Both the position numbers and the translations under genes were made by a program. Under the pieces are notes generated by a model. It saw only the letters and a program-made list of their open reading frames with translations, was not told the DNA's origin and ran no database searches. A stretch of 64,000 nucleotides of DNA from Chromatiales bacterium. GTDB taxonomy: Bacteria; Pseudomonadota; Gammaproteobacteria; UBA6429. The stretch covers positions 1 through 64,000 of the forward strand of contig JALTJN010000143.1 in assembly GCA_027076405.1 (NCBI GenBank). Direction: 5' to 3'. Below are positions 7,934-17,135 of the stretch, piece after piece (the stretch's first letter is position 1; the number at the start of each line of letters is the position of its first letter).

Positions 7934-8670
7934 CGTTTTTGCCAGTCTAAAAATTTATTAAGAACATAATCGGAATATTCTTTTTTATCTTTAAAGTTTT
8001 CCGGTTCAATCGCATCATAAACATAGTAGTTAGCTTTATTGTTCTGGCTGGTCATAAAATGCCAGAATTTATCAATTAATATCTGCGGGTCGCGCCATTC
8101 AAAAGTATCTTGTGCTTCATAATGTAAAAATACCGGCAGTATCGGTACGCCGGTTCGCAGAGAGATATCAAAAGCACCATATTGAAATTTTTCAAAGATA
8201 CGTCGTCCTTTGCAGCCTCCCTCGGGAAATATAACAACATTTTCACCACTGTTAAGTTTATCAATAATAGTGTCAACAACGGCGTGGCGCGATTCTTTAT
8301 TGTCACGCTTTACAAACATTGTGCCGGCTGCTTCACTTATTTTACCAAGCAGGAACCATTTTTTTACGCCCATTTTGGCCAGCGGGTGAACGTCAAATAA
8401 AGCCGGTACACCAATATCTTCAAATGCAGAAGGATGATTGGCAACCAGAATATATTGTTTCGGTAATGGATTAATGTTTTTTTGATGTAAGCGTAAATTT
8501 ACACCAAGAGCTCGGGTAAAGGTACGACACCAGATATAAAATAATTTTGAATAAAAAAGCTTTGTTATCGCTCGAGGTAACCATGCTAAAACATAAAGAA
8601 AAAGAGTAAACAGACTAAGTTCTATCCAGCACCATAATAGCCATAAACTTCGTGCAATAAAATGTAACAT
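7921..8670 (-). CDS. PlsC-like lysophospholipid acyltransferase
   Basis: A 249-residue membrane acyltransferase. A hydrophobic N-terminus (about 5-35) is followed by the PlsC domain. Block I is NHPSAFEDIG, where H79 is followed four residues later by E84 rather than the usual D (D85 is next). Block III is present as VIFPEGG, with GVPILPVFLHY behind it. Members transfer fatty acyl groups to lysophosphatidate or related glycerol lipids at the inner membrane. The exact acceptor is unknown. The H-x4-E form of the catalytic motif is unusual but a carboxylate is retained. Single gene. Confidence 0.85.
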   Translation of the reverse strand: MLHFIARSLWLLWCWIELSLFTLFLYVLAWLPRAITKLFYSKLFYIWCRTFTRALGVNLRLHQKNINPLPKQYILVANHPSAFEDIGVPALFDVHPLAKMGVKKWFLLGKISEAAGTMFVKRDNKESRHAVVDTIIDKLNSGENVVIFPEGGCKGRRIFEKFQYGAFDISLRTGVPILPVFLHYEAQDTFEWRDPQILIDKFWHFMTSQNNKANYYVYDAIEPENFKDKKEYSDYVLNKFLDWQKRYLD

Positions 8671-8750
8671 AATTGTCGATCATCCTTATTCGATTAACTC
8701 TAGGAGCTTTAATTAAGTATAGCGGACAAAATGCAACAGTCTTAAATTTT

Positions 8751-9815
8751 TTATAAGCCCAAAGGGTTTTTAGGATTTACCCCGTCTTGAAAGGCTTTCT
8801 TTCTATCAATATTTGTAAGCTGGTAAACCTTGCCAATCCAGTTATTTAAAATAGCTTCGGCTGTATCATGCCAAGTGTTATCGAGTTTTTCAGAAATTAA
8901 TTTTTCGGGAAATTCGGGACTTTCCTGATTAGCCGTTTTAGCGTGAACAACTCGCGCTTTATACTCATTTAAAGAGGCTTGAGCCTGTAAGGTAAAATAA
9001 TTTTCCGGGAAAGGAGGGTAATCATTTCTTTCATCATAAATAAAACGATTAACTTCGCGTTTGTATTCCTTTAATAAACTAATAATATCGTATTCCGGAT
9101 GCCCCTGAAAAAACACCAGTCGAAATTGATCTTCGCTAACGGCCAGATGAACATCGGCTTCTTTGCTTTCGGCCAGAATGTGTAAGCCAGCCTCTTCAAA
9201 TTGAGAATGATCGATTTGGTTAAAACGAGAGTGTGGTACATCGAACCGAGTATTCACCCCTGTTACCAGAGGATGCTGGCGATTTGTGACATGGTGTGAA
9301 TAAACTCCCCAGCGTTTAAAACCCAGTGGTCTTCTTTTTTGCTGATAGCGAAATTCGAGAACAGCATGAGTGGCTAAACATGAACATAATGTGGATGTGA
9401 CATTTTCATAGGCCCAGTCAATCACCTCGATCAAAGGCTGCCAGAACGGTTCCCGTGAAAGTTCATGACCGGTAACATTTGCGCCGGTGATTATTAGTGC
9501 ATCGAGCCCTTGTTCTTTAATTTGGTCAAAGGACTCATAATATTTTTCAACATGTGCTTTACCCTTTTCACCGCGTGGTAATTCATTCAGGGTAAACGGA
9601 TGCATATAAAACTGGGCAATAGAGTTGCTTTCGCCAACTAAACGAAAAAACTGGCGCTCGGTTGCAGACAATGCTGCATCCGGCATCATGTTCAATAAAC
9701 CAATATGAAGCTCACGAATATCCTGCTTTACCGCATTATCACGATTTAAAACCGTTTCACCTTCAAGTTGCAGGCGTTTGAAAGTTGGTAATGTTGAGTT
9801 GGCAACTAAAGGCAT
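8751..9815 (-). CDS. metA: Homoserine O-succinyl/acetyltransferase, MetA family
   Basis: A 354-residue enzyme that acylates homoserine, the first committed step of methionine synthesis. Family motifs are LHIGLLNMMPDAALSATERQF at the start, ALIITGANVTGHEL, the nucleophile in CSCLATHA (the second Cys aligns with E. coli C142), and FFQGHPEYD with the catalytic His and Glu. At the site where glycine gives succinyl and glutamate gives acetyl preference, this protein appears to have threonine (TGANVT), so the acyl donor cannot be assigned. The C-terminal extension after EYKARVV makes it longer than the E. coli enzyme. No SAM riboswitch is visible upstream. Single gene. Confidence 0.92.
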   Translation of the reverse strand: MPLVANSTLPTFKRLQLEGETVLNRDNAVKQDIRELHIGLLNMMPDAALSATERQFFRLVGESNSIAQFYMHPFTLNELPRGEKGKAHVEKYYESFDQIKEQGLDALIITGANVTGHELSREPFWQPLIEVIDWAYENVTSTLCSCLATHAVLEFRYQQKRRPLGFKRWGVYSHHVTNRQHPLVTGVNTRFDVPHSRFNQIDHSQFEEAGLHILAESKEADVHLAVSEDQFRLVFFQGHPEYDIISLLKEYKREVNRFIYDERNDYPPFPENYFTLQAQASLNEYKARVVHAKTANQESPEFPEKLISEKLDNTWHDTAEAILNNWIGKVYQLTNIDRKKAFQDGVNPKNPLGL

Positions 9816-9866
9816 AATTTAGTCCGTGTTTTTATCATTAGTTATTAAAAGCATTTCACTACATTG

Positions 9867-9893
9867 CTCATGGAGGCGCACAGAGAAACAAAT
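9867..9893 (-). repeat. Degenerate copy of a dispersed intergenic repeat
   Basis: CATGGAGGCGCACAGAGAAA resembles the better copies at 13322 and 35072 (GG(C)GGTTCACAGAG...AAA on this strand) but is short. Low confidence on its own; listed because it lies between genes like the others. Confidence 0.3.
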
Positions 9894-9911
9894 AAAATAT
9901 ATGGTTTAAAA

Positions 9912-10763
9912 TTAACTTTGTCTTTGGATGGCTTTTTCAATTAACGTCATCAACTCGTCTTTGCTGGTGACTTGTGCTAGTTCATCTGTTGTAATGGTAT
10001 AACCATATTTTTCTGCAATCGCATCATAGCGCGGAATACGAGCGTAGAATAATTTTGGAAATATCCAGCGAACAAATTCATCCGGGTCAATCATTGCAAC
10101 ATATTCTAATTTATTTTCTTTCATGTAAATATCAAGTTGCTCATCAAGAAAGGTTTCCCTGTAATACAAAGGCTTGGGATCAGACGCCGCTCGCTCAATA
10201 AGAGACTTTTCATTTTTTTCAGTCGCCTTGATATATAAAATCAAAGTATGTTGCGCAAGAACCTCTAGTGTTTCTTCATCATCAAGCTCACAAACACTGC
10301 CACCGGCATCGTTTATGAAATGTTTATAGTCATAAAGTTCCTGTGCTTTTTTAATAAAGGCAGGAACATCCCGCATAGTGGCAATTTCTGCCTGTCGGTG
10401 CAGTTCCTGACGATATTTAAACTCATCCAGAGGTAGTCCATCTTTTTCAGGGTTACCTAATTTACCGAGAAAGCTGGCAACAGGCTGTAGATTATTAACA
10501 CTAATATTATTTTGAATATAGATAGAATCTGAGCGCAGTAAATCCCGCAAAAAAGGCACTTGCATGGCTTGTTTTTTAATATTATCCAAAATGGGTTCAT
10601 CAAGATAATGAGTACCAATTCGATAATCACCTGAAAAATGAAACCATTCATCAGTTGGCAGCATATTCGAGAGACGAGTTTTACCTACACCCGACATTCC
10701 CAAAAGGGTGATGCTTTTATGTTGCCAATTTTTAAATTTTTCTACACTGAGTTTCACTACCAT
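9912..10763 (-). CDS. P-loop ATPase-like protein of unknown role
   Basis: About 283 residues. The N-terminus has a Walker A motif, LLGMSGVGKTRLS, and the chain is otherwise soluble. Further segments are FHFSGDYRIGTHYLD, FINDAGGSVCELDDE (a possible Walker B-like or acidic patch) and HTLILYIKATEKNEKSLIERA, as in small-molecule or nucleotide kinases of the shikimate/adenylylsulphate kinase type. I cannot name the substrate. The start chosen is ATG at 10763 rather than the upstream TTG at 10772; GGGGAAG precedes it, and a GTG at 10757 has better spacing. It is divergent from purT, about 165 bp apart. Confidence 0.75.
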   Translation of the reverse strand: MVVKLSVEKFKNWQHKSITLLGMSGVGKTRLSNMLPTDEWFHFSGDYRIGTHYLDEPILDNIKKQAMQVPFLRDLLRSDSIYIQNNISVNNLQPVASFLGKLGNPEKDGLPLDEFKYRQELHRQAEIATMRDVPAFIKKAQELYDYKHFINDAGGSVCELDDEETLEVLAQHTLILYIKATEKNEKSLIERAASDPKPLYYRETFLDEQLDIYMKENKLEYVAMIDPDEFVRWIFPKLFYARIPRYDAIAEKYGYTITTDELAQVTSKDELMTLIEKAIQRQS

Positions 10764-10839
10764 CTTCCCCAATAATTCTTAATTCTGAGCTTATTGTAAG
10801 GGAGTTTTAGTGTTTTGTCCGTACCTAAACAATAAACTT

Positions 10840-10866
10840 TAACCTCCGAGTCCTCTGTGGTGAATT
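10840..10866 (+). repeat. Dispersed intergenic repeat, second family
   Basis: TAACCTCCGAGTCCTCTGTG followed by GTGAATT matches the copy at 13322-13358 (GAACCTCCGTGTCCTCTGTG, then GTTCA). It lies in the purT leader. Not palindromic. No coding sense is visible. Confidence 0.6.
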
Positions 10867-10929
10867 GTTTTTCTGGACTCAACCAATACATCAATTTATT
10901 ATGGTTATCTTTAATTTTAGAGAATTCAC

Positions 10930-12129
10930 ATGAAAATAGGCACGCCACTTTCAGCAACAGCAACACGTGTTATGTTGTTAGGTTCAGGTGAACTGGGTAA
11001 AGAAGTCATTATTGCATTGCAGCGTTTAGGTGTAGAAGTTATTGCGGTAGACAGGTATGAAAATGCTCCGGGACATCAGGTTGCTCATCGTTCATATACC
11101 ATCAATATGGCAGACGGTGAGGCTTTGCTTGATTTGGTGAAAAAAGAAAAGCCTGACTTAATTGTTCCGGAAATAGAAGCGCTCGATACCGATATGCTGG
11201 CGCAAGTCGAACATCAAGGTTTAGCAGAAGTTATTCCTAAAGCACGTGCAACACAACTGACCATGAACCGGGAAGGTATACGCACATTGGCGGCTGAAGA
11301 GCTTGGCTTACCTACTTCTAAATATGCCTTTGCTGAAAGTGAAGCTGAAATAAAACTGGCTATTGATAATGGTGTTGGTTATCCCTGTATTATTAAACCG
11401 GTGATGTCGTCGTCCGGCAAAGGCCAATCGACCATAAAAACAGAAGCTGATATCAGTACCGCATGGGATTACGCTAAAAGTGGAGGTCGAGTTGATCGCG
11501 GTCGCGTCATTGTTGAGCAGATGATTAATTTTGATTATGAAATTACCTTATTAACGGTTCGTGCTTTAAATGAAGCGGGTGAAACAGAAACGTATTTTTG
11601 TGAGCCGATAGGCCATGTACAGGTTGATGGTGATTATGTTGAAAGCTGGCAACCACAAGGGATGAGTGAAAAAGCAAAGCAAAGATCGCAAGAGATTGCT
11701 AAAGCTGTCACAAGTAATTTAGGTGGTCGTGGTTTATTTGGCGTTGAGTTATTTATTAAAGGTGATGATGTCTGGTTCAGTGAAGTCAGCCCGCGTCCGC
11801 ATGATACTGGTATGGTGACCATGGCAACACAGTATCAAAATGAATTTGAATTACATGCGCGTGCAATTTTAGGCTTACCCGTTTCTACAGTACTTCGTGA
11901 ACCCGGTGCAAGCGCTGTTATTTATGGCCAAATGAATGAAAAGGGCATTGCATTTGAAGGAGTTGAAAAGGCTTTAGCAGTACCACAAACAGACTTGCGC
12001 TTATTTGGTAAACCGGAAGCATTTTCTAAACGCCGTATGGGTGTGGCTTTAGCATATGGGAATAATATTGATGATGCACGTACAAGAGCAAAAGAAGCGG
12101 TAAGTCGGATTACACCGATTAAAAATTAA
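10930..12129 (+). CDS. purT: Formate-dependent GAR transformylase PurT
   Basis: A 399-residue ATP-grasp enzyme that makes formyl-GAR from GAR, formate and ATP in purine synthesis. The N-terminus [20 protein letters not shown] matches PurT, as do the ATP-grasp segments ([35 protein letters not shown]), the metal site [23 protein letters not shown], and the C-terminal [10 protein letters not shown]. Length is normal (E. coli 392). Cytoplasmic, monocistronic. A hairpin follows the stop. Confidence 0.97.
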   Translation: MKIGTPLSATATRVMLLGSGELGKEVIIALQRLGVEVIAVDRYENAPGHQVAHRSYTINMADGEALLDLVKKEKPDLIVPEIEALDTDMLAQVEHQGLAEVIPKARATQLTMNREGIRTLAAEELGLPTSKYAFAESEAEIKLAIDNGVGYPCIIKPVMSSSGKGQSTIKTEADISTAWDYAKSGGRVDRGRVIVEQMINFDYEITLLTVRALNEAGETETYFCEPIGHVQVDGDYVESWQPQGMSEKAKQRSQEIAKAVTSNLGGRGLFGVELFIKGDDVWFSEVSPRPHDTGMVTMATQYQNEFELHARAILGLPVSTVLREPGASAVIYGQMNEKGIAFEGVEKALAVPQTDLRLFGKPEAFSKRRMGVALAYGNNIDDARTRAKEAVSRITPIKN

Positions 12130-12149
12130 ATAATATTTAAAACGGGATG

Positions 12150-12196
12150 ACTGCTATGTTATTTGCATATCTTGATTATAAAATATGCATAGCAGT
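12150..12196. terminator. Hairpin between convergent purT and gcvR-like genes
   Basis: ACTGCTATG (12150-12158) pairs with CATAGCAGT (12188-12196) around a 29-base AT-rich loop. No strong T-run follows on either strand, so intrinsic termination is only likely, not certain. Confidence 0.5.
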
Positions 12197-12214
12197 AAAA
12201 TAAACATGAATAAT

Positions 12215-12742
12215 TTAACGTTTACTTTCCAAACTTGCATCCAGATTTAAGTCATCACAAAAAGTAACAAACTCATCGCGTAAAGATTTAATAGAACTGT
12301 CTGTTGGTACACTGATTGTCATTTCCAGTGAAAACATCGGTGTTCCGGTGTGTGCAGCCGGATAGGTTTTTGTTTCGATTTCTTCAATGTTTAAATGACG
12401 ACTAGATAGAAAATCTGAAATATTATGGACAATACCGGGATGATCCATAGAAACAACTGAAACCTGATAAGGAAGGCGTTTTTGATTTTTTTCCTGAGTC
12501 CGGGTTTCTTTTGCGATTAATGTCAGGTTTAATTTTGCGCCGGTTGCTTCAAGTTTGGATATGATGTTATCAATACATTCCTGACTACCACTTACCAGTA
12601 GCATCATTGCAAATTCACCGCCTAACACGGTCATACGGCTTTCGGAAATATTGCCACCCTGATCCAGAACCGCTTTTGATAATTCATTGACGATACCGGG
12701 CTTATCATTACCCAAAGCAGAAATCACAAGATTTTTCATCAT
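12215..12742 (-). CDS. GcvR-like double ACT-domain protein
   Basis: A 175-residue protein with two ACT domains. The first starts LVISALGNDKPGIVNELSKAV; the second is YQVSVVSMDHPGIVHNISDFL. This is the GcvR/glycine-cleavage-repressor-like layout. In E. coli GcvR binds GcvA and glycine to repress the gcv operon, but many family members in other gammaproteobacteria are of unknown role. Here there is no gcv gene nearby. Cytoplasmic, single gene, convergent with purT. Confidence 0.88.
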   Translation of the reverse strand: MMKNLVISALGNDKPGIVNELSKAVLDQGGNISESRMTVLGGEFAMMLLVSGSQECIDNIISKLEATGAKLNLTLIAKETRTQEKNQKRLPYQVSVVSMDHPGIVHNISDFLSSRHLNIEEIETKTYPAAHTGTPMFSLEMTISVPTDSSIKSLRDEFVTFCDDLNLDASLESKR

Positions 12743-12851
12743 TTTATGGCCTATATTAAGCTGAACTATGTCTATAATAGATAAGAATGAGTCTTGATGC
12801 TATTAGTTTGATCGGTTGCATATGAAATAAAGATAAAATTAAGGTGAAATA

Positions 12852-13211
12852 ATGGAAAAAAAAATTGAAATACAGGGTAAAGCGGTTGCGGTTAGCTTAA
12901 GTAAAGCTGCTGAAAAGGCATTAGCAACAAGGGATAAAAAACTCATAGCAGAAATGGAATTATATTTTAGTTGTTTAATTCGCAAACAGGTTCGTTTTAA
13001 AGAAAGTGCCGAGGGTAATCTGGTTGATGTGACAGAACAACTGGCCGTCCGCTTTCGCCCAGTTATGACCAAATCTTGTGGTATTGATTATGAAGGAGAT
13101 GAACCACCCTTAACTGATTTTCCTATTCAAAAACCGGAAGCCTTTGTTCCGCACTGGTTAAAAATTGATTTTAAAAATAATGAATGGAGCGGGGAATTTG
13201 GCTTTAATTGA
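12852..13211 (+). CDS. Unknown protein, paralogue of the protein at 6783-7223
   Basis: A 119-residue soluble protein sharing three blocks in the same order with the 146-residue product at 6783-7223: an alpha-helical S-K-x-A-x-K-A-L...LIAE block, YFSCLIRKQVRF with the single shared cysteine, and a C-terminal KIDFKNNEWSGEFGF. It has an extra segment, CGIDYEGDEPPLTDFPIQ, with a second cysteine. Function unknown. AAGGTGAAATA precedes the ATG. Single gene before the repeat at 13322. Confidence 0.75.
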   Translation: MEKKIEIQGKAVAVSLSKAAEKALATRDKKLIAEMELYFSCLIRKQVRFKESAEGNLVDVTEQLAVRFRPVMTKSCGIDYEGDEPPLTDFPIQKPEAFVPHWLKIDFKNNEWSGEFGFN

Positions 13212-13321
13212 TCATTCCTGAGATTGCCGCGGTCATCTTTTCCCTCGTAATGATGTTCTTATCTTTATAATTTGTTGGCTCCGCGGTGCTTGAGCCAAGC
13301 AAGCTACAGGTAAACAATATG

Positions 13322-13358
13322 TTTTTCTCTGTGAACCTCCGTGTCCTCTGTGGTTCAT
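13322..13358 (+). repeat. Dispersed intergenic repeat, best copy of second family
   Basis: TTTTTCTCTGTGAACCTCCG followed by TGTCCTCTGTGGTTCAT. The reverse complement recurs at 35072-35110 and shorter versions at 10840 and 53861-53968. It lies in the 189-bp gap between the unknown protein and the ABC-F gene. Confidence 0.75.
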
Positions 13359-13400
13359 TATTATAATAAAATTCAGCCTGAATTCTGGTAAACTTAGCCT

Positions 13401-15296
13401 ATGCTAAAGTTTACAAATTTATCTTTACGTCGCGGTCCTCGCGAACTACTGCAAGATGTTGATTTAACAATATACCATGGCCAGAAAGTGGGTATTACCG
13501 GCAGTAACGGGGTAGGAAAATCCAGTTTATTTGCTTTAATTCTCGGCTCTTTGCATGCAGATACGGGTGATGTTTTTTTACCTAAAAACCTTGTTATTGC
13601 ACACGTGGCACAGGAAACACCGGCGCTGGATAGTACTGCAATTGAATATGTACTCGATGGTGATGTTCAGTTACGTCAACTCGAACATAATATTAAGAAA
13701 GCTGAAAATAGTAATGATGGTGAAGCCTTGGCGCACCTTTATTCTGATATGGAAGCGATTGACGGTTATAGCGCAAATAGCCGTGCAGCGACATTGCTCC
13801 ATGGTTTGGGGTTTACGACTGCTCAGGAGTCAGCTGAAGTAAAACAGTTTTCCGGCGGCTGGCGTATGCGTCTTAACCTTGCTCAGGCACTCATGTGTCG
13901 CTCCGATATTTTATTACTTGATGAGCCAACTAATCACCTTGATTTGGATGCCGTGATTTGGCTTGAAACCTGGTTAAAAAATTATAAAGGCACATTATTA
14001 CTTATATCTCATGATCGGGATTTTTTAGATAACGTCGCTGACAATATCGCCCATATTGAAAACCAGGGTATTACTTTATACAGCGGTAATTATTCTGCTT
14101 TTGAATTACGTCGAGCCGAGTATCTGGCAACACAACAATCCGCCTATGAAAAGCAGCAACGTGAAGTGCAGCACATGCAAAAATTTGTCGAGCGTTTTAA
14201 GGCAAAAGCAACAAAAGCTAAACAGGCACAAAGTCGGGTTAAGGCTCTGGAACGAATGGAGTTAATTGCCCCTGCACATGTTGATTCGCCTTTTAACTTT
14301 CATTTTCGTCAGGCTGAAAAAATGCCAAACCCGCTTATTACTTTAAATGAAGTTGCGATTGGTTATTCAGAAACACCGCTTTTAGAAAAAGTAAAACTCA
14401 CCATACATCCGGGGGATCGCATTGGTTTACTCGGACACAATGGCGCGGGTAAGTCGACTTTAATTAAATTGTTGTCCGGCGAATTGACTGCCTTGCAGGG
14501 AGAAGTCACGACAGCTAAAGAGTTAAATATTGGTTATTTTGCTCAACATCAATTGGAACAGCTTGATTTTGAAGCCAGTCCTTTATTACATTTACAGCGT
14601 ATTGATGCAAAAGCAACAGAAAGTGATTTGCGTAAATATTTAGGTGGTTTTGCTTTTAATAATGACATGGCTATTGAACCGGTTGCACCGTTATCAGGTG
14701 GTGAAAAAGCACGACTGGTTTTAGCGTTACTTGTTTATCAAAAGCCCAATTTACTTCTTTTGGATGAACCGACTAACCATCTGGATCTGGAAATGCGTCA
14801 TGCTTTAACGATTGCCATGCAGGAGTTTGAAGGTGCAATGATCATTGTCTCGCATGACCGGCATTTATTACGTACAGTAACTGATAACTTGCTTTTAGTC
14901 GCTAATGGTCGGGTTGTTGAGTTTGATGGTAGTCTGGAAGATTATAGAGACTGGTTAAGCCAGCAAAATAAAAATAATATTCCTGAAAAAAAGAGTGATG
15001 TCATTGCTCATGACGGGCAAAATAAAAAGCAACTCCGGCAAAATGCAGCAGAGAAACGAAAATTACTGAAACCATTACAAAACAAATTGAAAAAACTTGA
15101 AAAACAAATGGAAGCGTTAACAGTAAATAAGGAATTATTAGAAGCACAACTGGCAGATAATGATATTTATAATGAAAGTAATAAAGAGAATTTAAAGAAA
15201 TTGTTAGAAGAACAGGGCCAGGTTGATAATAATTTACAACAAGTTGAAATGGACTGGTTAGAAGCGAGTGAAGAGCTTGAGCTGGCGAATGTTTAA
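13401..15296 (+). CDS. yheS: ABC-F ATPase, YheS type
   Basis: A 631-residue cytoplasmic protein with two ABC ATPase domains and no membrane part. Walker A motifs are GSNGVGKSS (residues about 34-42) and GHNGAGKST; signatures are FSGGWRMRL and LSGGEKARL; both Walker B/LDEPTNHLDL motifs and switch histidines (SHDRDF, SHDRHLL) are intact. The interdomain linker is long and charged, and the C-terminus has a lysine-rich coiled coil. The start LSLRRGPRELL and VAQETPAL...EYVLDGD resemble E. coli YheS more than Uup or EttA. ABC-F proteins act on the ribosome. Single gene, 33 bp before nnrS. Confidence 0.92.
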   Translation: MLKFTNLSLRRGPRELLQDVDLTIYHGQKVGITGSNGVGKSSLFALILGSLHADTGDVFLPKNLVIAHVAQETPALDSTAIEYVLDGDVQLRQLEHNIKKAENSNDGEALAHLYSDMEAIDGYSANSRAATLLHGLGFTTAQESAEVKQFSGGWRMRLNLAQALMCRSDILLLDEPTNHLDLDAVIWLETWLKNYKGTLLLISHDRDFLDNVADNIAHIENQGITLYSGNYSAFELRRAEYLATQQSAYEKQQREVQHMQKFVERFKAKATKAKQAQSRVKALERMELIAPAHVDSPFNFHFRQAEKMPNPLITLNEVAIGYSETPLLEKVKLTIHPGDRIGLLGHNGAGKSTLIKLLSGELTALQGEVTTAKELNIGYFAQHQLEQLDFEASPLLHLQRIDAKATESDLRKYLGGFAFNNDMAIEPVAPLSGGEKARLVLALLVYQKPNLLLLDEPTNHLDLEMRHALTIAMQEFEGAMIIVSHDRHLLRTVTDNLLLVANGRVVEFDGSLEDYRDWLSQQNKNNIPEKKSDVIAHDGQNKKQLRQNAAEKRKLLKPLQNKLKKLEKQMEALTVNKELLEAQLADNDIYNESNKENLKKLLEEQGQVDNNLQQVEMDWLEASEELELANV

Positions 15297-15329
15297 AAAT
15301 ATCGAATAAAGAACCAAGAGGAAATAGTT

Positions 15330-16523
15330 ATGGCAATACAAATTGATGATCCGGATAATAAAAACTCAAAGGGTTTTGCTCTTTTTGCTTTAGGTTTTCG
15401 TCCTTTTTTTCTTTTAGCAGCTTTTTCTGCACCTGCACTTATCTTTTTATGGCTAATGCAGCTTTCAGGTAAAATTTCTGTACCGGCTTATTATTCTTCA
15501 GTTGGCTGGCATGCTCATGAAATGCTATTTGGTTATGCTGTTGCGGTGATTGCCGGTTTTTTACTGACCGCAGCAGGGAACTGGACGGGAAAAAAAATGA
15601 TTAATGGTAGTCAGCTATTTATCCTGTCGCTTGTGTTTTTATCGGCGCGTTTTGCTCCCTTTTTATCTGACATTCCAAATGGTTTAATTGCCTTTCTTGA
15701 TTTAAGTTTTATTCCGTTAGTGGCCTTTCTTCTCGCTGTTCCTGTTATTCGAGCCAAGCAGTGGTCTAATTTTATTTTTGTTCCTTTACTGCTGACAATG
15801 GCAGCTGCAAATTTAATGGTTCATTTGAGTGCATTGGGTTTAATAAATAGCTCGATTGTGACAGGTAGCCGAATGATGCTTTATCTGGTTGTTTTGTTAA
15901 TTGTGATTATGGGTGGACGGGTTATTCCTTTTTTTACAGAACGAGGTGTAAATGGTGTTATAACAAAAAAATGGAAATGGATAGAAATTTTATCACCTGC
16001 GAGTGTTGTTGCCGTTGTGGCGGCTGATATTATTTTAAGTAATAAAATCATTATTGGATATCTGGCTCTGTTTACAGCAGTGGTTCATTTAATTCGTCTT
16101 GCCGGCTGGTATTCAAATAAAATTTGGTCAGTGCCATTAGTATGGATATTACAGATAGCATATTTCTGGTTTGTCATTGGCTTTATGCTTAAAAGTCTGG
16201 TTATATTTGATTTAGCGCAAAGTATTTTTTCTTACCATGCATTTACTGTGGGTGGCATCGGAATTATGACGTTAGGGATGATGGCCAGAGTCAGTCTTGG
16301 CCATACAGGGCGGGAAATGAAACTTCATCGATGGATGGTCTTATCATTCATTCTCATTAATATCGCTGCCATTGTTAGGGTGATACTTCCTATATTTATA
16401 ACAACGTCATACATGCAGCTAATTAATATTGCCGGCTGGTTATGGATCACTTCTTTTGTCATTTACATTGTTATTTATACACCGATGTGGATCCAGCCGC
16501 GTGTTGATGGCAGAGATGGCTAG
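15330..16523 (+). CDS. nnrS: NnrS family membrane protein
   Basis: A 397-residue inner-membrane protein with about 12 hydrophobic segments. The N-terminal FALFALGFRPFFLLAAFSA, the GWHAHEMLFGYAVAVIAGFLLTA block with histidines, GGRVIPFFTERG, YHAFTVGGIGIMTLGMMARVSLGHTGR are all NnrS signatures. NnrS is a haem- and copper-containing protein that protects against nitrosative stress in Rhodobacter and Vibrio. AAGAGGAAATAG gives a good ribosome site. No nir/nor genes are in the window. The stop abuts the convergent peroxiredoxin stop. Confidence 0.93.
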   Translation: MAIQIDDPDNKNSKGFALFALGFRPFFLLAAFSAPALIFLWLMQLSGKISVPAYYSSVGWHAHEMLFGYAVAVIAGFLLTAAGNWTGKKMINGSQLFILSLVFLSARFAPFLSDIPNGLIAFLDLSFIPLVAFLLAVPVIRAKQWSNFIFVPLLLTMAAANLMVHLSALGLINSSIVTGSRMMLYLVVLLIVIMGGRVIPFFTERGVNGVITKKWKWIEILSPASVVAVVAADIILSNKIIIGYLALFTAVVHLIRLAGWYSNKIWSVPLVWILQIAYFWFVIGFMLKSLVIFDLAQSIFSYHAFTVGGIGIMTLGMMARVSLGHTGREMKLHRWMVLSFILINIAAIVRVILPIFITTSYMQLINIAGWLWITSFVIYIVIYTPMWIQPRVDGRDG

Positions 16524-17057
16524 TTATGATTTTGAAAAGGCCTTGACCTGTTCAAAATCCAGGTGGTCACCTTCATCTTTACCGTAGTAAGCGGTTGTCA
16601 CCTTTCCTTCTCGATTAATAAGAAAATCAGCAGGCATGGTAATTAAGCTACCTTTAATAATTAAAGGTAGATAGCCTTTTAGCATTCCCTTTAATAAGGT
16701 TGGTAGTCGAAAAATCATACCTTTTAACATGCCGGCAAAAGAATGTTCGATGCCGTATTGTCTGTAATATTGATTACTTTCATCCGCCAGGATTGGAAAA
16801 GGGGCACGATGATCTTTTGTATGCCGGGTCAGGTTATCCAGAGGTGAGTCAAAAATTGCAACAATGGTAAAATCATCACCAAACTCATCAAATCGTTTCA
16901 CAAGTTCATTAACTCGTAAATTACAAAATGGACAACTGGCAAAGCGAAAAAAAGATATCATGAAAGGCTTTCCCTCAAGACTTTGAGTATTAAAGACAGA
17001 GCCGTTAATATCAGGAAGCTGGATGTTTATTATATTAGAACCCGGTGCAAGACTCAT
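16524..17057 (-). CDS. Peroxiredoxin-like (AhpC/TSA) protein
   Basis: A 177-residue thioredoxin-fold protein of the AhpC/TSA redoxin group. It has FFRFASCPFCNLRV with C42 and C45 (CPFC) at the peroxidatic position and FPILADESNQYYRQYGIEHSF, the usual PRX-like element; LINREGKVTTAYYGKDEGDH follows. The PVSxxFxRGxWCPYC-like pattern is shifted to a bacterioferritin-comigratory/PRX-like2 type. Its peroxide or thiol substrate is unknown. No signal peptide. It lies upstream of the HTTM operon on the same strand with a 78-bp gap downstream of that operon's last gene. Confidence 0.85.
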   Translation of the reverse strand: MSLAPGSNIINIQLPDINGSVFNTQSLEGKPFMISFFRFASCPFCNLRVNELVKRFDEFGDDFTIVAIFDSPLDNLTRHTKDHRAPFPILADESNQYYRQYGIEHSFAGMLKGMIFRLPTLLKGMLKGYLPLIIKGSLITMPADFLINREGKVTTAYYGKDEGDHLDFEQVKAFSKS

Positions 17058-17135
17058 AAAATCACCTTAAATGTTTTTTGAATATAAAGTTAGTACGTTT
17101 AAGATGAAGTTAGTTCCCGTCATAAAAGTATCACC

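Noticed and set aside
9816..9911. SAM riboswitch before metA
   Set aside because: Short AT-rich leader without conserved SAM motifs.
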